A stretch of 64,000 nucleotides of DNA from Xanthostigma xanthostigma (GCA_963575645.1 OY754475.1:4650001-4714000); one strand, 5' to 3'. Numbered from the stretch's first letter, positions 42,790-53,778 are shown. Notes: generated by a model from the sequence alone, not told the origin. Program-made: numbers and translations.

Positions 42790-43745
42790 TATGAATACTC
42801 CTTCATAATATTGTTTTAATTAGCATTACTTTAAATTATTTCAAATAGTAGACCTTACTTTTTTGTTGGTAAATTTCTGACCAGTAGCGTACACTGCGCT
42901 GTAATATAAAGAGTGTGAACAGTGAAATAAACCCTGGGCTGTTCACACACAAATAAAAACGTTGACATAGTATAAATACAGAATGTGATAAAAATCAAAA
43001 ACCCTTTATTTACTGTTTTGTCGGCGGACCAAAACGACTTCGGCCGAGTGTACTGTGATCCATTAACGTAATGTATGAAATTACACATATAGACGCTTGC
43101 AAATGTTTTTATTCACTGTAGATATTGTTTAAATTAGTTCTGGAACATAAATTGTAACAAAGCATTCAGAAAGAACAAAGCACGGTTGGGTCAACACGAA
43201 AATAAAATTATACACCAACATATTGACTTCACGTGTCAAATTGCATACTGAAAAGTTTGCCACATCTACTGTATTTTATCAGTAAATATAATTAATGTAA
43301 TAAAGGTGTTTTATGGGTACCATAATAATGAATACGTAAACTACACCTGGCTGCGTTACACTTTTAGGTTATAAAACAAGTAGTTTTAATGTTCGCAATT
43401 TAATGCATGCCGTCGTTGTTGATGTTGTTTTGTTTGTAACCGAAGTTGCGGATACAGATCTGATTGAAAAGCGGAAATAGCCGTCGTGAACATTCTCTTA
43501 AGATAATATTTTTGCCTCCTCTCTCACTTTTTCTATCGAATTTACCGGCGCTGCTCGGCGTTTAACCAGGGATGACGAAAATTGTCGATTTTTTTATTGA
43601 ATCGTCGAGTATTCGATTCTGGTACTCATTGATTTTTTGTTTTTCGAACTGATTAACTGGTATTTGTTTAGCGTTTCGCTTGACATCATTTACGAAATTG
43701 GCGGGTATTGAACCGTTCAAATATCGGCACAATTTTAATATTTCT
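42790..43745. other. No gene recognised
   Basis: The minus frame at 42855-43088 is unrecognised. CAGGGATGACGAAAATTGTC at about 43568 resembles a hAT-type end but has no partner. Confidence 0.3.
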
Positions 43746-43749
43746 CCTG

Positions 43750-44129
43750 CACTTTGTGACGTTATTGAGAGTTGTCGTTAAACGGAAAGAAGAAATAACC
43801 AATTAATATATGTATTTACTCATAACATAAAACTTACAACTGACCAACAAACGTTCATACTTATATCACAAAACAGCTGGGCTAAACATATGAAAAATCC
43901 CAACAAACAAAAAAAAAACGAATTTCTTAGAATCTTCGGTACGCATGGTGCCGACAACAAAGCAACAAGATAACAAACAAGTACTGTTCATTGCTTAATG
44001 ATGACGTATTGTTGTTGTTATTTAGAGTGGCTGTGTCGTTATTGTATGAGCAACAAGGTAAACCAATTAGAGTTAAGTAATTTCGACGTTTTAAGGAGTT
44101 TGTCGTTATATCGAGTGCAGTTTACACTG
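43750..44129 (-). mobile_element. pogo/Tigger MITE, left-truncated
   Basis: It starts inside the element at CACTTTGTGACGTTATTGAG and proceeds through AATCCCAACAAACAAAAAAA and ACAACAAAGCAACAAGATAA to the intact right TIR CAGTTTACACTG, then TA. Confidence 0.75.
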
Positions 44130-44132
44130 TAT

Positions 44133-44282
44133 ATTAAACATGTAATGATACGATTTTGTAATCAAAATGTCGATGTTTTAAATCATTACCGTTATGAAAA
44201 ACCAATCCTTATTAAGGACACTGTATACAAAGTAATAAACATCGCGTTTATTTTAAGAGAAAAAAATCGGGTCAAACTTTAA
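44133..44282 (+). pseudogene. Unidentified coding-like fragment 2
   Basis: Forty-nine codons from the MITE edge to TAA at 44280-44282. The sequence (VDVLNHYRYEKPILIKDTVY, then KVINIAFILREKNRVKL) has the mixed charged/hydrophobic pattern of real protein rather than AT-rich noise. The N-terminal part is missing. It ends 28 bp before the convergent stop of fragment 3. The family is not recognised. Confidence 0.4.
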
Positions 44283-44310
44283 AACGCTGTGTCACGGTAC
44301 CGCGACGACA

Positions 44311-44445
44311 TTATGGAAGTTCGAAACGGTCAACCTTAAAAGAGAAAGTGTTTTTGAACTCATATTTATTTAAAATTTCGTCTTTTATCTCTTCCATAAA
44401 CTTGGTGACTTTTTCTCGGACGGTCTCTACATGAGAATTATTTAT
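44311..44445 (-). pseudogene. Unidentified coding-like fragment 3 (convergent)
   Basis: Forty-four codons on the minus strand end at TAA (44311-44313): HVETVREKVTKFMEEIKDEI, then LNKYEFKNTFSFKVDRFELP. It is amphipathic and protein-like, with no start codon. Tail-to-tail packing with fragment 2 is typical of compact viral or bacterial genomes and unusual for insect genes, so an endogenous viral origin is an inference. No family match can be claimed by eye. Confidence 0.4.
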
Positions 44446-44698
44446 TTACTTTTTGTATGTATTATTGAAACAAGCAGCCATTCCGTTTCGAACTGAAAGA
44501 AAACTGCAAACATAAATAAAAGTTTACGATCTCAGATATGTTTGTACTCATCGATATAGTAGATCACTTCAGTTTCAATAAGTACAAAAACAACATTCAA
44601 TTTGTACCTCTTTCCCCTCATACTTTCTGTGTATGTGTTTTGTTTGTTCATAGCATAGATATATACTGTTGCGCGCTCCCTGTTGGGACGACTATGCT

Positions 44699-45325
44699 TT
44701 AATAATAATAATAATACTTTATTCATTTGAGACCACACATGGTATAAAATCGTCATTACATGTATAAAATCGACATTAACAAATGTACATATTAAAATAT
44801 ATTAAAATTATAATTATAATGGGGATCATGACATACTTATAATTAGCATATATCAATAAAAAATAGAAGTGGAATATCCACCCCTCACCAGAAAATCTTA
44901 TTAATGGAAGTGCATCCAATAATAAAAATTCTACGGTAAAAGGTAATCATTCCGTCCCTATTATTGTAGCTGGTAGGTATACATACATTTTTTTGAAAGA
45001 TATGCTTTTACTTTTTTTTTAAATAAGTTGTAATTTTCAATTGATTTGATATTGTTAGGTAATTTATTGAAGTAAGCGCTACCTTTGCACATGGGGCTAT
45101 TATGGTATTTTGTTGTACGATGCTGGTCTATATGTACATCGTTACAAGTTCGCGTGTTATAATTATGAATATCGCCGTTTAACTGTATATTGTTTTTTAT
45201 ATTTGATTTTATGTATAGTATTAGTTCATATGCATACAGACTATAGAATGTAAGTATATTGTTTCTTTTGAAAGTTTCTTGACATGATTGTCTGTAAGGT
45301 TTCTGTGGAATATTCTTGCAACAAC
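44699..45325 (-). mobile_element. 5'-truncated LINE
   Basis: It reads on the minus strand from a truncated ORF2 through a 250-bp 3' UTR to AATGAATAAAGTATTATTAT at about 44700-44720, a polyadenylation signal with a simple-repeat tail. Confidence 0.8.
44961..45320 (-). pseudogene. LINE ORF2 C-terminus (Jockey/CR1-like)
   Basis: An uninterrupted frame of 119 codons ends TAA at 44961-44963. It contains SLYAYELILYIKSNIKNN, IHNYNTRTCNDVHIDQHRTT, SPMCKGSAYFNKLPNNIKSI and NLFKKKVKAYL. The order SLYxYEL / HNYNTR / G..FN.LP..IK / FKKK.K.YL is the standard tail downstream of the reverse transcriptase in many insect non-LTR elements. Only this tail remains. It has no internal stop or frameshift. Confidence 0.82.
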
Positions 45326-45374
45326 AACAATGGAAAGCAGGTAGTCAAAACCCGACCTTCATAAAGTTGCCTGA

Positions 45375-45640
45375 AGAAGGCGATACATGTAAAGGAAGGA
45401 TATCGGTGCTTCTAGAACATTCGACAAGGCGGGGGACAAAGCTATAAAATGCCAGCGGAGTGGTTGGCAAGTCAGTCAGTACAGCGCGTTAACAGCATGT
45501 GGCAAACGTACAGCAGATTACAGATAACTGTGTGACATAAATTGTTCAGTCGGTACAACAAGACCGAGGTAGCTGCTAAGATAGAAAATAAATGAACTGT
45601 GTAAACCATTGAGTGCAATTATATAAATCTGGTTTTACAT
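45375..45640 (+). mobile_element. Candidate solo LTR
   Basis: An LTR-like block has a TATA box, an Initiator about 30 bp downstream, and an AATAAA about 110 bp further on (about 45587). TGTAAAGGAAGGATATCGG could be its left edge and TCTGGTTTTACA its right edge. Neither a target duplication nor internal gag/pol was found. Confidence 0.5.
45442..45481 (+). promoter_or_regulatory. TATA plus Initiator core promoter
   Basis: CTATAAAAT at 45442 is followed about 30 bp later by GTCAGTCAGTACAG, matching the arthropod Initiator (TCAGT). The spacing is right for an RNA polymerase II start, probably for the LTR. Confidence 0.55.
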
Positions 45641-46163
45641 AAATAACTTCTGTGTTGTAAATAATCGTGTGAATGGATTATTGAGAAATATATATGGATT
45701 ATGGAAAATTAAAATGATCACAGATTTGATATGAAAAGTGTCCGCTTTAAAACGAGTTTGTTTTGCACCATAAGTTCGCGACTTGCGACGGCGGACAATA
45801 ATTTATGCGAGGCGTCATTACGCTGACAAAACAAACTGACGAACATTGTAAGTATTGTAATGAATCTTCGCACAGAGGTCTCCGGGTAATATTGTGTAAG
45901 CGTCTCTCAGGCACCGGCTGACGCGTCTTACACGTAGCAAAGCGTCGCGACGAGACATACAGACGTCGCGGTTCCCGGCGCCGGACTTTTAAGGGGACAC
46001 GATTCGTCCACAGAACTGGGTTAATTTAATCTGCAGTGCTGCGCCAAATATATACAGAAACAAATGTTTTTCTGTTTTTAAATAAATCTTCAAGAACTAC
46101 AGAACAAAATGTGAAATTATACAAGGTTTGAAGTACATTATTTATTGAGATTGAAATTAATAA
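45640..46163. other. No gene recognised; GC-rich patch 45835-46020
   Basis: CpG-rich sequence (GTCGCGGTTCCCGGCGCCGG) without an ORF or motif. The remainder is AT-rich. Confidence 0.3.
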
Positions 46164-46204
46164 TAATAAGGCGTTTAACGTCCGTTTCTCGACTTTATGT
46201 CATA

Positions 46205-46707
46205 TACTGTATAATCTCTTTATAACGAATTTTAAGGGACCGAACATTTTTTTCGTTATAAAGAATTTTCGTTATATGGAGGGAAGAAAGAAAAATAACC
46301 AATTTTCACAAAATTAATTTATTCCAAACACATATACCTATAGTTTGTTAAATTTGCCTGACGTTTTTTGCTATGCCAATATTTGTTTTGTATTTTAAGT
46401 ATCTTATGCATGCCTTGGGATGTGGTGGAATAATCTTCATTAAATATTAGGAATTTTTCGATAAGTTTGGCGTCATCAAGTGCTTGTTGAATAGATGGTG
46501 ATGGTTCAGAATGGTCCTCTTTATGTCTGTAAACATTTGCTGACGCCTAAATATGAACATATTTCTTCGTAATAGAGAATGGCTGTTGCGTTATAAAGAG
46601 GATATTAATGTATAGGTTTTAAGGTAAACCAACCAAATCGTAAAAATTTCGACGTTATAGGGAGTTTTTCGTTATAACGAAGGACGTTATAAAGAGTTTA
46701 CACTGTA
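46205..46707 (-). mobile_element. pogo/Tigger-like element inserted in a SINE
   Basis: The ends TACTGTATAATCTCTTTATA and TATAAAGAGTTTACACTGTA are flanked by TA (46203-46204, 46708-46709). Sub-terminal GAAAAACTCC/CGTTATAACG blocks are related to the short pogo MITEs but not identical. The 503-bp length includes a transposase remnant. Confidence 0.8.
46319..46549 (-). pseudogene. pogo/Tigger transposase C-terminal remnant
   Basis: The minus frame SPSIQQALDDAKLIEKFLIF, then NEDYSTTSQGMHKILKIQNK and YWHSKKRQANLTNYR ends at TAA (46319-46321). An acidic/Ser stretch, a short helical ALDDAKLIEKF segment and a basic QxxLTxY-like end fit the tail of pogo/Tigger transposases (established family pattern). 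The DDE domain is gone. Confidence 0.55.
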
Positions 46708-47163
46708 TAACAGACGCCATTCGCATTTTCCATCTATCACACTTCCCGTTATTTTCTGCATTTTTAAAACTTCAACTTAATTAATAGCAATGGGCGAATG
46801 AAGAAATTTTAGGACATTAAAATAAGGTAGGCAAATTTTTGAGCATAGGCGTTTGACAGGTAAGCGGCCATGGCCTTGAATAAGGAACCATCTCGATATT
46901 TATCTAGTATTATTGAGGGAAACCATCGAAAACCTCAACAAAATGGTCGGTACAGGAATTACCGTTTCTCGGCGCGAGGCAGCAGGAAATAGTATCAGCC
47001 ACATCTGCCCCCGCCGGGATTCGAACCCGGTACCTCCCGAATGCGAGTCTAGTTCTCTCACCACTACGCTACACCGCTCGGTATTGAGATTGAAATCGTA
47101 ACGAACGTGTCGCAATGTACGTATACTGCACACTATAAAAAGCGGCTGAAGAATATTACGCTA

Positions 47164-47225
47164 AGTGGGCGGCGAGGTAGAATACTCGCAACATAAACGG
47201 TGTAGATTCGATTCCGGCGTCAACT
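47164..47225 (+). mobile_element. tRNA-derived SINE head (GGCGGCGAGG family)
   Basis: GTGGGCGGCGAGGTAGAATA, then a B-box-like AGATTCGATTCCGG. Related to 11062-11140. The body is not delimited. Confidence 0.5.
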
Positions 47226-47674
47226 AGTCTTGGCTTATAAAAAGAAAAATCGGATATTTCGTTTATGTTAAAACAATGTTTAGTCGCCTTAAACGTGTTA
47301 TGTAACCACCTAGCAGACTAAAATATGTGACAGATCACGGCGTGGTAACAGATTTGCTGACGTTATACCGTTCCGAATTCAAAATATTCTATTTTCTCCA
47401 TTTCGTTATGTATGTACACTGAATATGTTTATTGTAACAAATACCTATAGCCCCGTATTTATGTGCAGCCTGCAAAAACAAAACCGTTATGTCGAAAATT
47501 GCGCTAATATTTTCTAAAATTTCTCGAAATATTTTTAACTCGAATTTTCTCTGACAATATTAAACACATTTCTCTCTTGTGTCGTGTTGAAATGCAACGA
47601 TCCCCCTTGCTGGTAGATTTCCACAAAACAGCAGAGAAAGCTGCCTACAGATTTCTCTGTATCAGAGAGCATCG

Positions 47675-48342
47675 TTTCGTGGCTGTGTTTAACCTTTCGT
47701 TCAGGATGGTTTTACGATGCTGCCATCTATCAGTCAATGCTTTTAAAAAGCGGAACCTCACGTAACTTCCGTCTGAATACTTCAGTAGATCTGAGTTACT
47801 CTACATCGTTTCGTGGCTGTGTTTCACCTTTCGTTCAAGATGGTTTCTACGATGCTGCCATCTGTCAGTCGATGCCTTTAAATAGCGGAAACTCACGTAA
47901 CTTCCGTCCGAATACTTCAGTAGATCTGAGTTACTCTACATCGTTTCGTGGCTGTGTTTCACCTTTCGTTCAAGATGGTTTTACGATGCTGCCATCTAGC
48001 AGTCGATGTTTTTAATAAGCGGAACCTCACGTAACTTCCGTCCGAATACTTCAGTAGATCTGAGTTATTATACACCGTTTCGTGGCTATGTTTCACCTTT
48101 CGTTCAAGATGGTTTCTACGATGCTGCCATCTATCAGTCGATGTTTTTAAAAAGCGGAACCTCACGCAACTTCCGTCTGAATATTTCAGTAGATCTGAGT
48201 TATTCTACATCGTTTCGTGGCTATGTTTCACCTTTCGTTCAAGATGGTTTCTACGATGCTGCCATCTGTCAGTCGATGCCTTAAAATAGCGCAAACTCAC
48301 GTAACTTCCGTCCGAATACTTTAGTAGATCTGAGTTACTTTA
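47675..48342 (+). repeat. Tandem array, five 134/135-bp units
   Basis: TTTCGTGGCTGTGTTTCACC starts at 47675, 47809, 47944, 48078 and 48213. Each unit includes ACGATGCTGCCATCT, CGGAACCTCACGTAACTTCC and CAGTAGATCTGAGTT. Units of 135 bp are 45 codons and stay open in one frame (FRGCVSPFVQDGFYDAA), while 134-bp units shift it. The two 92-codon frames are therefore probably by-products. Confidence 0.85.
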
Positions 48343-48717
48343 AAGTCGCGCCTAAAGTTTTACTTCAAAAATTTATATGAAAACTATAATTAAGACATAA
48401 ACTGTTTTGCTATGCGGCCATAGATTTACCTCATACATACAAAAAACATAACACTGCGTTCGATGTTATCAAAATTAGTTTGTTTGTTTAGTTTCGTGAA
48501 CATTCGTTTCTTTCTGTATATAGCAGTCTATGCGTTAAACGTTATAAAAATATTGGCTCACTGTTTTTTTTTGTGTTGATAAAATAAATTACTTTCAAAT
48601 AGCCATTTAATAATTCAATTTACTTAAAAAAAATTAACCTGTTTACTTTTTTTATTATTATGATTTATTAATAACCAAGGCGTCTTTAAAAAAACGTCGA
48701 AAACGAAACCTTGTACC

Positions 48718-48985
48718 CAGTGGCGTAATAACAGGGTGGCAGAACGGGAAAAATGCCCCCCGGCCCGATAAGTCCATGGGCACAGGAAAATTTTAAGATT
48801 TAATATTACATTTAGTAAAATTTTTGGGTTTCGTATTCAATTAATTTAAGTTACCTACTAAAGTACATATAAACACAAATTTAACAAAAAAAATGTGTAA
48901 CGTTAGCGGAGCTTCTTTACATTGAGAGAGGGCCCCATACGATGAATTTGCCACAGGCCTCAAACGGCATAGTTAGGCCCTACTT
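48718..48985. mobile_element. Decayed hAT-type element
   Basis: CAGTGGCGTAATAACAGGG at the left and ATAGTTAGGCCCTACTTG at the right resemble a degraded CAGTGGCGTA-type hAT pair. Internal GGGGGCC/GGCCCC blocks fit. TSD not visible. Confidence 0.45.
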
Positions 48986-48992
48986 GTATATA

Positions 48993-49447
48993 CACCCATC
49001 CCCCGATTTACACGGTACTTGTTTTACACGTTTTCGCTTTTACACGGTTTTCCAAATAAGTTTTTTTTTGTTTTTATCGCACTCTACTAAATGCTACTGT
49101 GATTGAACACGTGCGCTGTGTACACATCTCACGGGGAATCCCGAGCTTATGTGCTGACTTGCTGCACACGCACACTATGTCTGTATTTCTTCGCATAAAA
49201 TTAAAGTTTTATCTACGTAAAATTGTATTTGAGTGAAAGTTTCACAATTTCAGAACCTGTCAATGCATTTTATTTTTATTTCTGTGTACACCTAAAAATA
49301 TTGAAAAAAATCACAACTGTTAAATAGCAAAATTATGCATTTTCTGCAAGCTTTTCGATTTACACGGTTTTGACTTGAAAATTTTTAATTTTCGATTTAC
49401 ACGTTTTTCTCAGGAACGTATCTACCGTGTAAATCGGGGGATAGGTG
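48993..49447. mobile_element. TA-flanked TIR element (CCCCCGATTTACACGG)
   Basis: CACCCATCCCCCGATTTACA is mirrored by TGTAAATCGGGGGATAGGTG, with TA on both outsides. The sub-terminal GATTTACACG motif is repeated inside both ends. 455 bp, no ORF. TA target and TIR type suggest a Tc1/mariner-pogo relative. Confidence 0.75.
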
Positions 49448-49530
49448 TATTTCTCAAATTGTGTTTACAGAAATTCAAGGAGCACACGTTGTGGACAGTG
49501 AAAGATTTTTTTGTGAACTTCAAAATACTT

Positions 49531-49582
49531 TAAAGGCTCTCACAGACCAAAGCCGCCGTCTTGGTCTGTGAGAGCCTTTAAA
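49531..49582. repeat. Perfect hairpin, 21-bp stem
   Basis: TTTAAAGGCTCTCACAGACC and AA pair with TT and GGTCTGTGAGAGCCTTTAAA around a 10-nt loop AGCCGCCGTC. Confidence 0.8.
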
Positions 49583-50385
49583 ATGTGTACAACTTCTAAA
49601 CCCGCGGTACAATGATTGTATTTTTTAAAAACACGTTTCTGAATTAACATATATTATGTCCCCGTACGAAGTCTCGACTTTATCTCCTACCCAAAGGGAC
49701 TTTGTTTTTATCTTAATTTGCTTTCTGAATTATATTATACATATATACAAGTTAAAATTCGTTACGTTCGTGAGTTGATCAAAATAATTTGTTAAACGAA
49801 CGAAAACAAATTCGAAGCAGCACTGACTCAATTGTTTTTTCAAGAAGAATAAAAACTCGAAACAAAAAAAGTATCTTTGATATAAACAAAACGTAATTAA
49901 GGACAAAGTTATTACAGCGAAAAAAAAAAACGATCGTAAATTGAGAAACTATATGGAAGACATACAACATTAATATTACGTTTTTTAATAAAAAAAAAAA
50001 AAATTAAAACGAACTTTTTTTTCGGAGACACGAAAATATTGTGTTTTTAATTTAAATCAATTTTTTTGTTTTGTTCTATAGACGTGAGGTAACTAACCAA
50101 AGCATGTTTTGATTAATTTTAACATTTGAATTTTTAAATCAGCAGTATATGTAATTATATTATAAATATTTATTACTAGGGGCCTCAATAAAATTGTTTC
50201 TTTAACTGTTTTATTTAAAATATTATGTCAAGACGTCTATAAATTAAATAGATTTTTAATAGGCCAATAAACAAATAAGATGGTCGTATTTTATGTTAAG
50301 AATATAAAAAGATAATTGTTTATTGAGGAAAAGTTTCAGTTAGTACTAAAAGTTTGGATGTATAGGGTTAGATCTCCAATCAAAT
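49583..50385. other. No gene recognised
   Basis: AT-rich with several A/T homopolymers. AAAGCATGTTTTGATTAATT near 50100 resembles 1167-1187. Confidence 0.4.
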
Positions 50386-51118
50386 TTTTTGACGTGATAA
50401 CGTCTTATAAATTGATGAATCACCAATCTTATAAATTGATAAAACACCGGCTGCATGCACGAAAAAGTGTAACGTTCCTAACGTTCGTAACGTTCCGCCT
50501 GACCCTGTGCGTGCTTTTCTCGAAAACGGCCCTAACGATTTGGATGAAATTTACTGAAAAGGGATTTTGGGGGGCAAAAAATCGTTTTAGCTAGGTCTCA
50601 TCTCTCGAAAAAATCGTTTTCTTACAAATTTTATCATTATAAAAATCAATTTTTTGACGTATGAAAATACTTAAATATTGTAAGTAGGTTTTGGAATTTT
50701 ATATAAACAGTGAAACAATTGTTTTATAAATAGTATGACAGTTAATCTTTGAGACTTAAATAAATACGAAAGAAAGAAAGTTAATAAAAAAAATTATTTT
50801 TATAGGTGGTGAGTAATTTAATAAATAAAATTAACCTAAATTTGAAGCGAAAGATGCAATATCATAGATTCGAATTATTATACAAATCTATTAATTTTGT
50901 GAAAAAATATATGCAGGCAACCCAAATTACGCTGCTGTACTACATATGCTTAGTCGCTAGCAGGCATGTTCAGTAAAAATTCGGGGAAATTTCGCATAAT
51001 TGGATCTGTGCCTTTATATGCGACTGTTTACTTATGTTATTCATCAATGTTTCTTTATGACGTTATCACGTAAAACTATCGTCCGTAAACCGACTTTACA
51101 GACAACCAATTTTTTTTA
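50386..51118 (-). mobile_element. ACGTGATAACGT-family element, reverse copy
   Basis: TTTTTTGACGTGATAACGTC and CGGCTGCATGCACGAAAAAG at the left, and GACGTTATCACGTAAAACTA and TCGTCCGTAAACCGACTTTA at the right. It is longer inside than the other copies, and I found no transposase. Confidence 0.6.
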
Positions 51119-51624
51119 ATTGGAATGCTCCAGTCGCCCGATTGGCTGGAGACGTTTAGCTCATGACAAAAGATAGATATAATCTAAGCAAAAATAAAAC
51201 AGAACACACTAGTTAAACAAAATACATTTCCAGTAATGATGTTCGTATTGGTATTGAATATAAAGCGCTATCATTTTGTCTTATTGAAAGAGACAACCAG
51301 GAGTCGAGCAGAAAGCAAGGAACAAATGAATGCCGTTTCAAGCGATGGTCTAAGAGCCCGATATTGATCTCAATGGTTTACACAAAAGCTTGCAAGCTCC
51401 GCGTACCGAGATTGGGGCATTAGATAGAGAGATATACACAATGACTACAATGGAAACCAATGGAATAAGCCGTTATGCAATTAACAAAATATAATCGTTT
51501 GAAAATTTATAACGGCGAAACTGTTTGATTTAGAAACGGTTTTGTAATTCAGGACCGATGTTCACATATCAAATCACAAAATAAGTCGTCTACATTCTTC
51601 ACGAGTGTCAAGCAATTGTTTTTT

Positions 51625-52055
51625 TAACGACAAACTTCTTAAAACGTCGAAATTACTTAACTCTAGTTGGTTTACCTTGTTGCTCATACAATGACAAACT
51701 CTAAATAACGACAACAATACGTCATCATTAAGCAATAAACAGTACCTACTCGTTTGTTATTTTGTTGCTTTGTTGTCGGCATCTTGCGTATCGAAGATTC
51801 TAAGAAATTCGTTCTTTTGTTTGTTGGGATTATTTGCTCACAAACTCTGAACATGGCCAGTAAAAGAAAATCTTTGTGTATTGATGAAAAAGTTTTATTA
51901 ATACGCGCAATAGAGGCGAGATAAAAGATAAGTGATGTTGGAAGACGCTTTGGAGTAAAATAATATTAATGGATAATTTCTTTTCTCGGTTTAACGATAA
52001 CTCTCAATAACGCCACAAAGTGCACAGTCCCTTGAGTGTCGCTATAAAGAGTTTA
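51625..52055 (+). mobile_element. pogo/Tigger element with transposase remnant
   Basis: ACGACAAACTTCTTAAAACG and the family core lead into a transposase N-terminus, then CACAGTCCCTTGAGTGTCGC and TATAAAGAGTTT. Both extreme TIR tips are degraded. Confidence 0.75.
51853..51963 (+). pseudogene. pogo transposase N-terminus, nonsense-mutated
   Basis: From ATG: MASKRKSLCIDEKVLLIRAI, EAR, stop (51922-51924), then KISDVGRRFG. It is the CENP-B-type helix-turn-helix start of a Tigger/jerky-like transposase. The paralogue at 62162 has Gly-Glu where this copy has a stop, so the TAA arose after duplication. Confidence 0.7.
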
Positions 52056-52628
52056 AATGAATTAGATAAACTTTATTTTGTAAAATCCATGGGCAGAAAC
52101 ACTGCGAAATCCTCAATCCTTCAAAATTAACTTCAACAGCGCGAGAAAGTTTGTTTTCTTTTAATTACACAAACTGACCACAGTTTACCACGACTCCGTT
52201 GAATCTAGAATTAAAATCTTAACAAAGATGATTTCTTTCCAAGTTTACCAACTTTAAAAAATAACTTTCAAGAAAATGTGACGTCGAAAAACCAAAAAGC
52301 ACTGCACAAGCGTCGTGTTTATTGTAATCTAGCAACAGATAGCATCTATCTTTAAAAATAAACGAGCAGCGATAACAAAACACGACGCTCTCTATAGTGT
52401 AGAGAAAGTTTGTACAAATACTAGGAACGGAAAATGACTATATAAAGAGCTCTTCACTAGCCTAGATTATAATGATGCCGTTTTCTTTTCCTATTCGCCT
52501 GCTTAAAGAGCTTAACGATTCTCGAAATAATTACACATTTAGAGAAAAAATAATTAAAAGCCAGTATCGGTGTTGAAGAAAAAAAAACATCCATTCAAAT
52601 ATTCAATTCAGCTATTATTTTTATTACA

Positions 52629-52735
52629 AACTAAACTCTATATAGCGACACTCAAAGGACTGTGCACTTTGTGGCGTTATTGAGAGTTGTCGTTAAACAG
52701 AGAGAAGAAATAATCCATTAATATTTCTTCACTAT
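52629..52735 (-). mobile_element. pogo/Tigger MITE end
   Basis: AAACTCTATATAGCGACACT, GGACTGTGCACTTTGTGGCG and TTATTGAGAGTTGTCGTTAA. The right part was lost at the boundary with the Helitron-like element. Confidence 0.65.
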
Positions 52736-52745
52736 AATGTATGTA

Positions 52746-53341
52746 TCATATATATTAATGCGCTAAGGTTTAAGATGTTTGCCTCCCTTTTTAGAAAAAA
52801 ACCCACAATTGCTCCACATAAATTATATATCATTTTACAGATAATTTGCTTGCTCTACTGACATCGACAACTAAAAAATTTATTATTGCTTTTGTTTTTG
52901 TAAATTAATTAAAATACAGCAATGCTGAAGAACGTCTGCCAATTGACGGCTTTAATTTTGAAACAACGTCAACACTTCGATCTGTCATCTGACCTTCATA
53001 TTGTAATACAACAGACACAATACTGCATACTGCCATCTGACGATTTTAATTTTGAAACAGCGAGCAACGCTGAACAACGTCACAGCAATGCTGCATGATG
53101 CCATCTGACGGCTTAGCTCAACGCTTTTGCTACGTGCGCTTCTATATGAAAATTTTAGTAAAATATTTCTTCGATCGGTCATCTGAGCTTCATATTGTAA
53201 TACAACAAAAAGAAGAACGTTATAAGCAGTGTGCAAAATTAGAAACGAATTGAATACCTGCAATCATATTTAAAAAATAATTTTGTAAAGTGATAATTAT
53301 TATACTTATTTAGTGCGAATAATTCGCACAGGTCACTTTAG
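52746..53341 (+). mobile_element. Helitron-like non-autonomous element, copy 3
   Basis: It starts TCATATATATTAATGCGCTA and ends GTGCGAATAATTCGCAC, AGGTCACT, TTAG, with flanking A and T. The end is TTAG rather than CTAG. The internal CCATCTGACG modules are retained. Confidence 0.65.
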
Positions 53342-53778
53342 TGTTTAATATTTCTCTTAAAAAGTGAAAAGGTATTGTTTTTCAGCCTTTCAGGTAATAT
53401 TGATCGACATGCTGTCTTGATAATTGGCCGCATCTATTAACGAACAAAATGTCGGTTAATAATCTATACCTATAATGTTGTTGTTATATAACTGTGTATA
53501 AAATCTGATCCGATTTTCCGCTACAACTAAGACAACAAGGAGTATCACAGCAACAGCAGCAGTCCCGTACACGTATCGTATAACTTAGTACTTAAAAGTT
53601 CTTGATCCGGATTAAAAGTTATTTAGTCGAGTTGGTTGCTAATGGTTGTCGGGGAACAACATTAAATCATCGGCGCCACTTGTTACAATTTAAATCGGCT
53701 AGATGTCACGCGGCGTCACTGATTACGTTATAAAATTGGATAGTAAAAACAGTTGAGTCTCAAACGGAGTATATATAC

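Larger units (their letters stand above)
46164..47082 (-). mobile_element. tRNA-derived SINE interrupted by a pogo element
   Basis: The 3' part (46164-46204) and the 5' part (46708-47082) are continuous in the copy at 2272-2681. The tRNA-like head at 47000-47082 has a B box GGGTTCGAATCCCGG (minus strand). The TA at the insertion point is duplicated. Confidence 0.8.

Noticed and set aside
45361-45410. Another hammerhead-like core (CCTGAAGAAGGC...)
   Set aside because: The CTGAAGA box is present but no CGAAAC box or paired stem follows.
47737-48284. Two overlapping 92-codon frames as a repeat-protein gene
   Set aside because: Unit lengths of 134 bp break the frame between copies; treated as a tandem DNA repeat, with the possibility noted as a finding.
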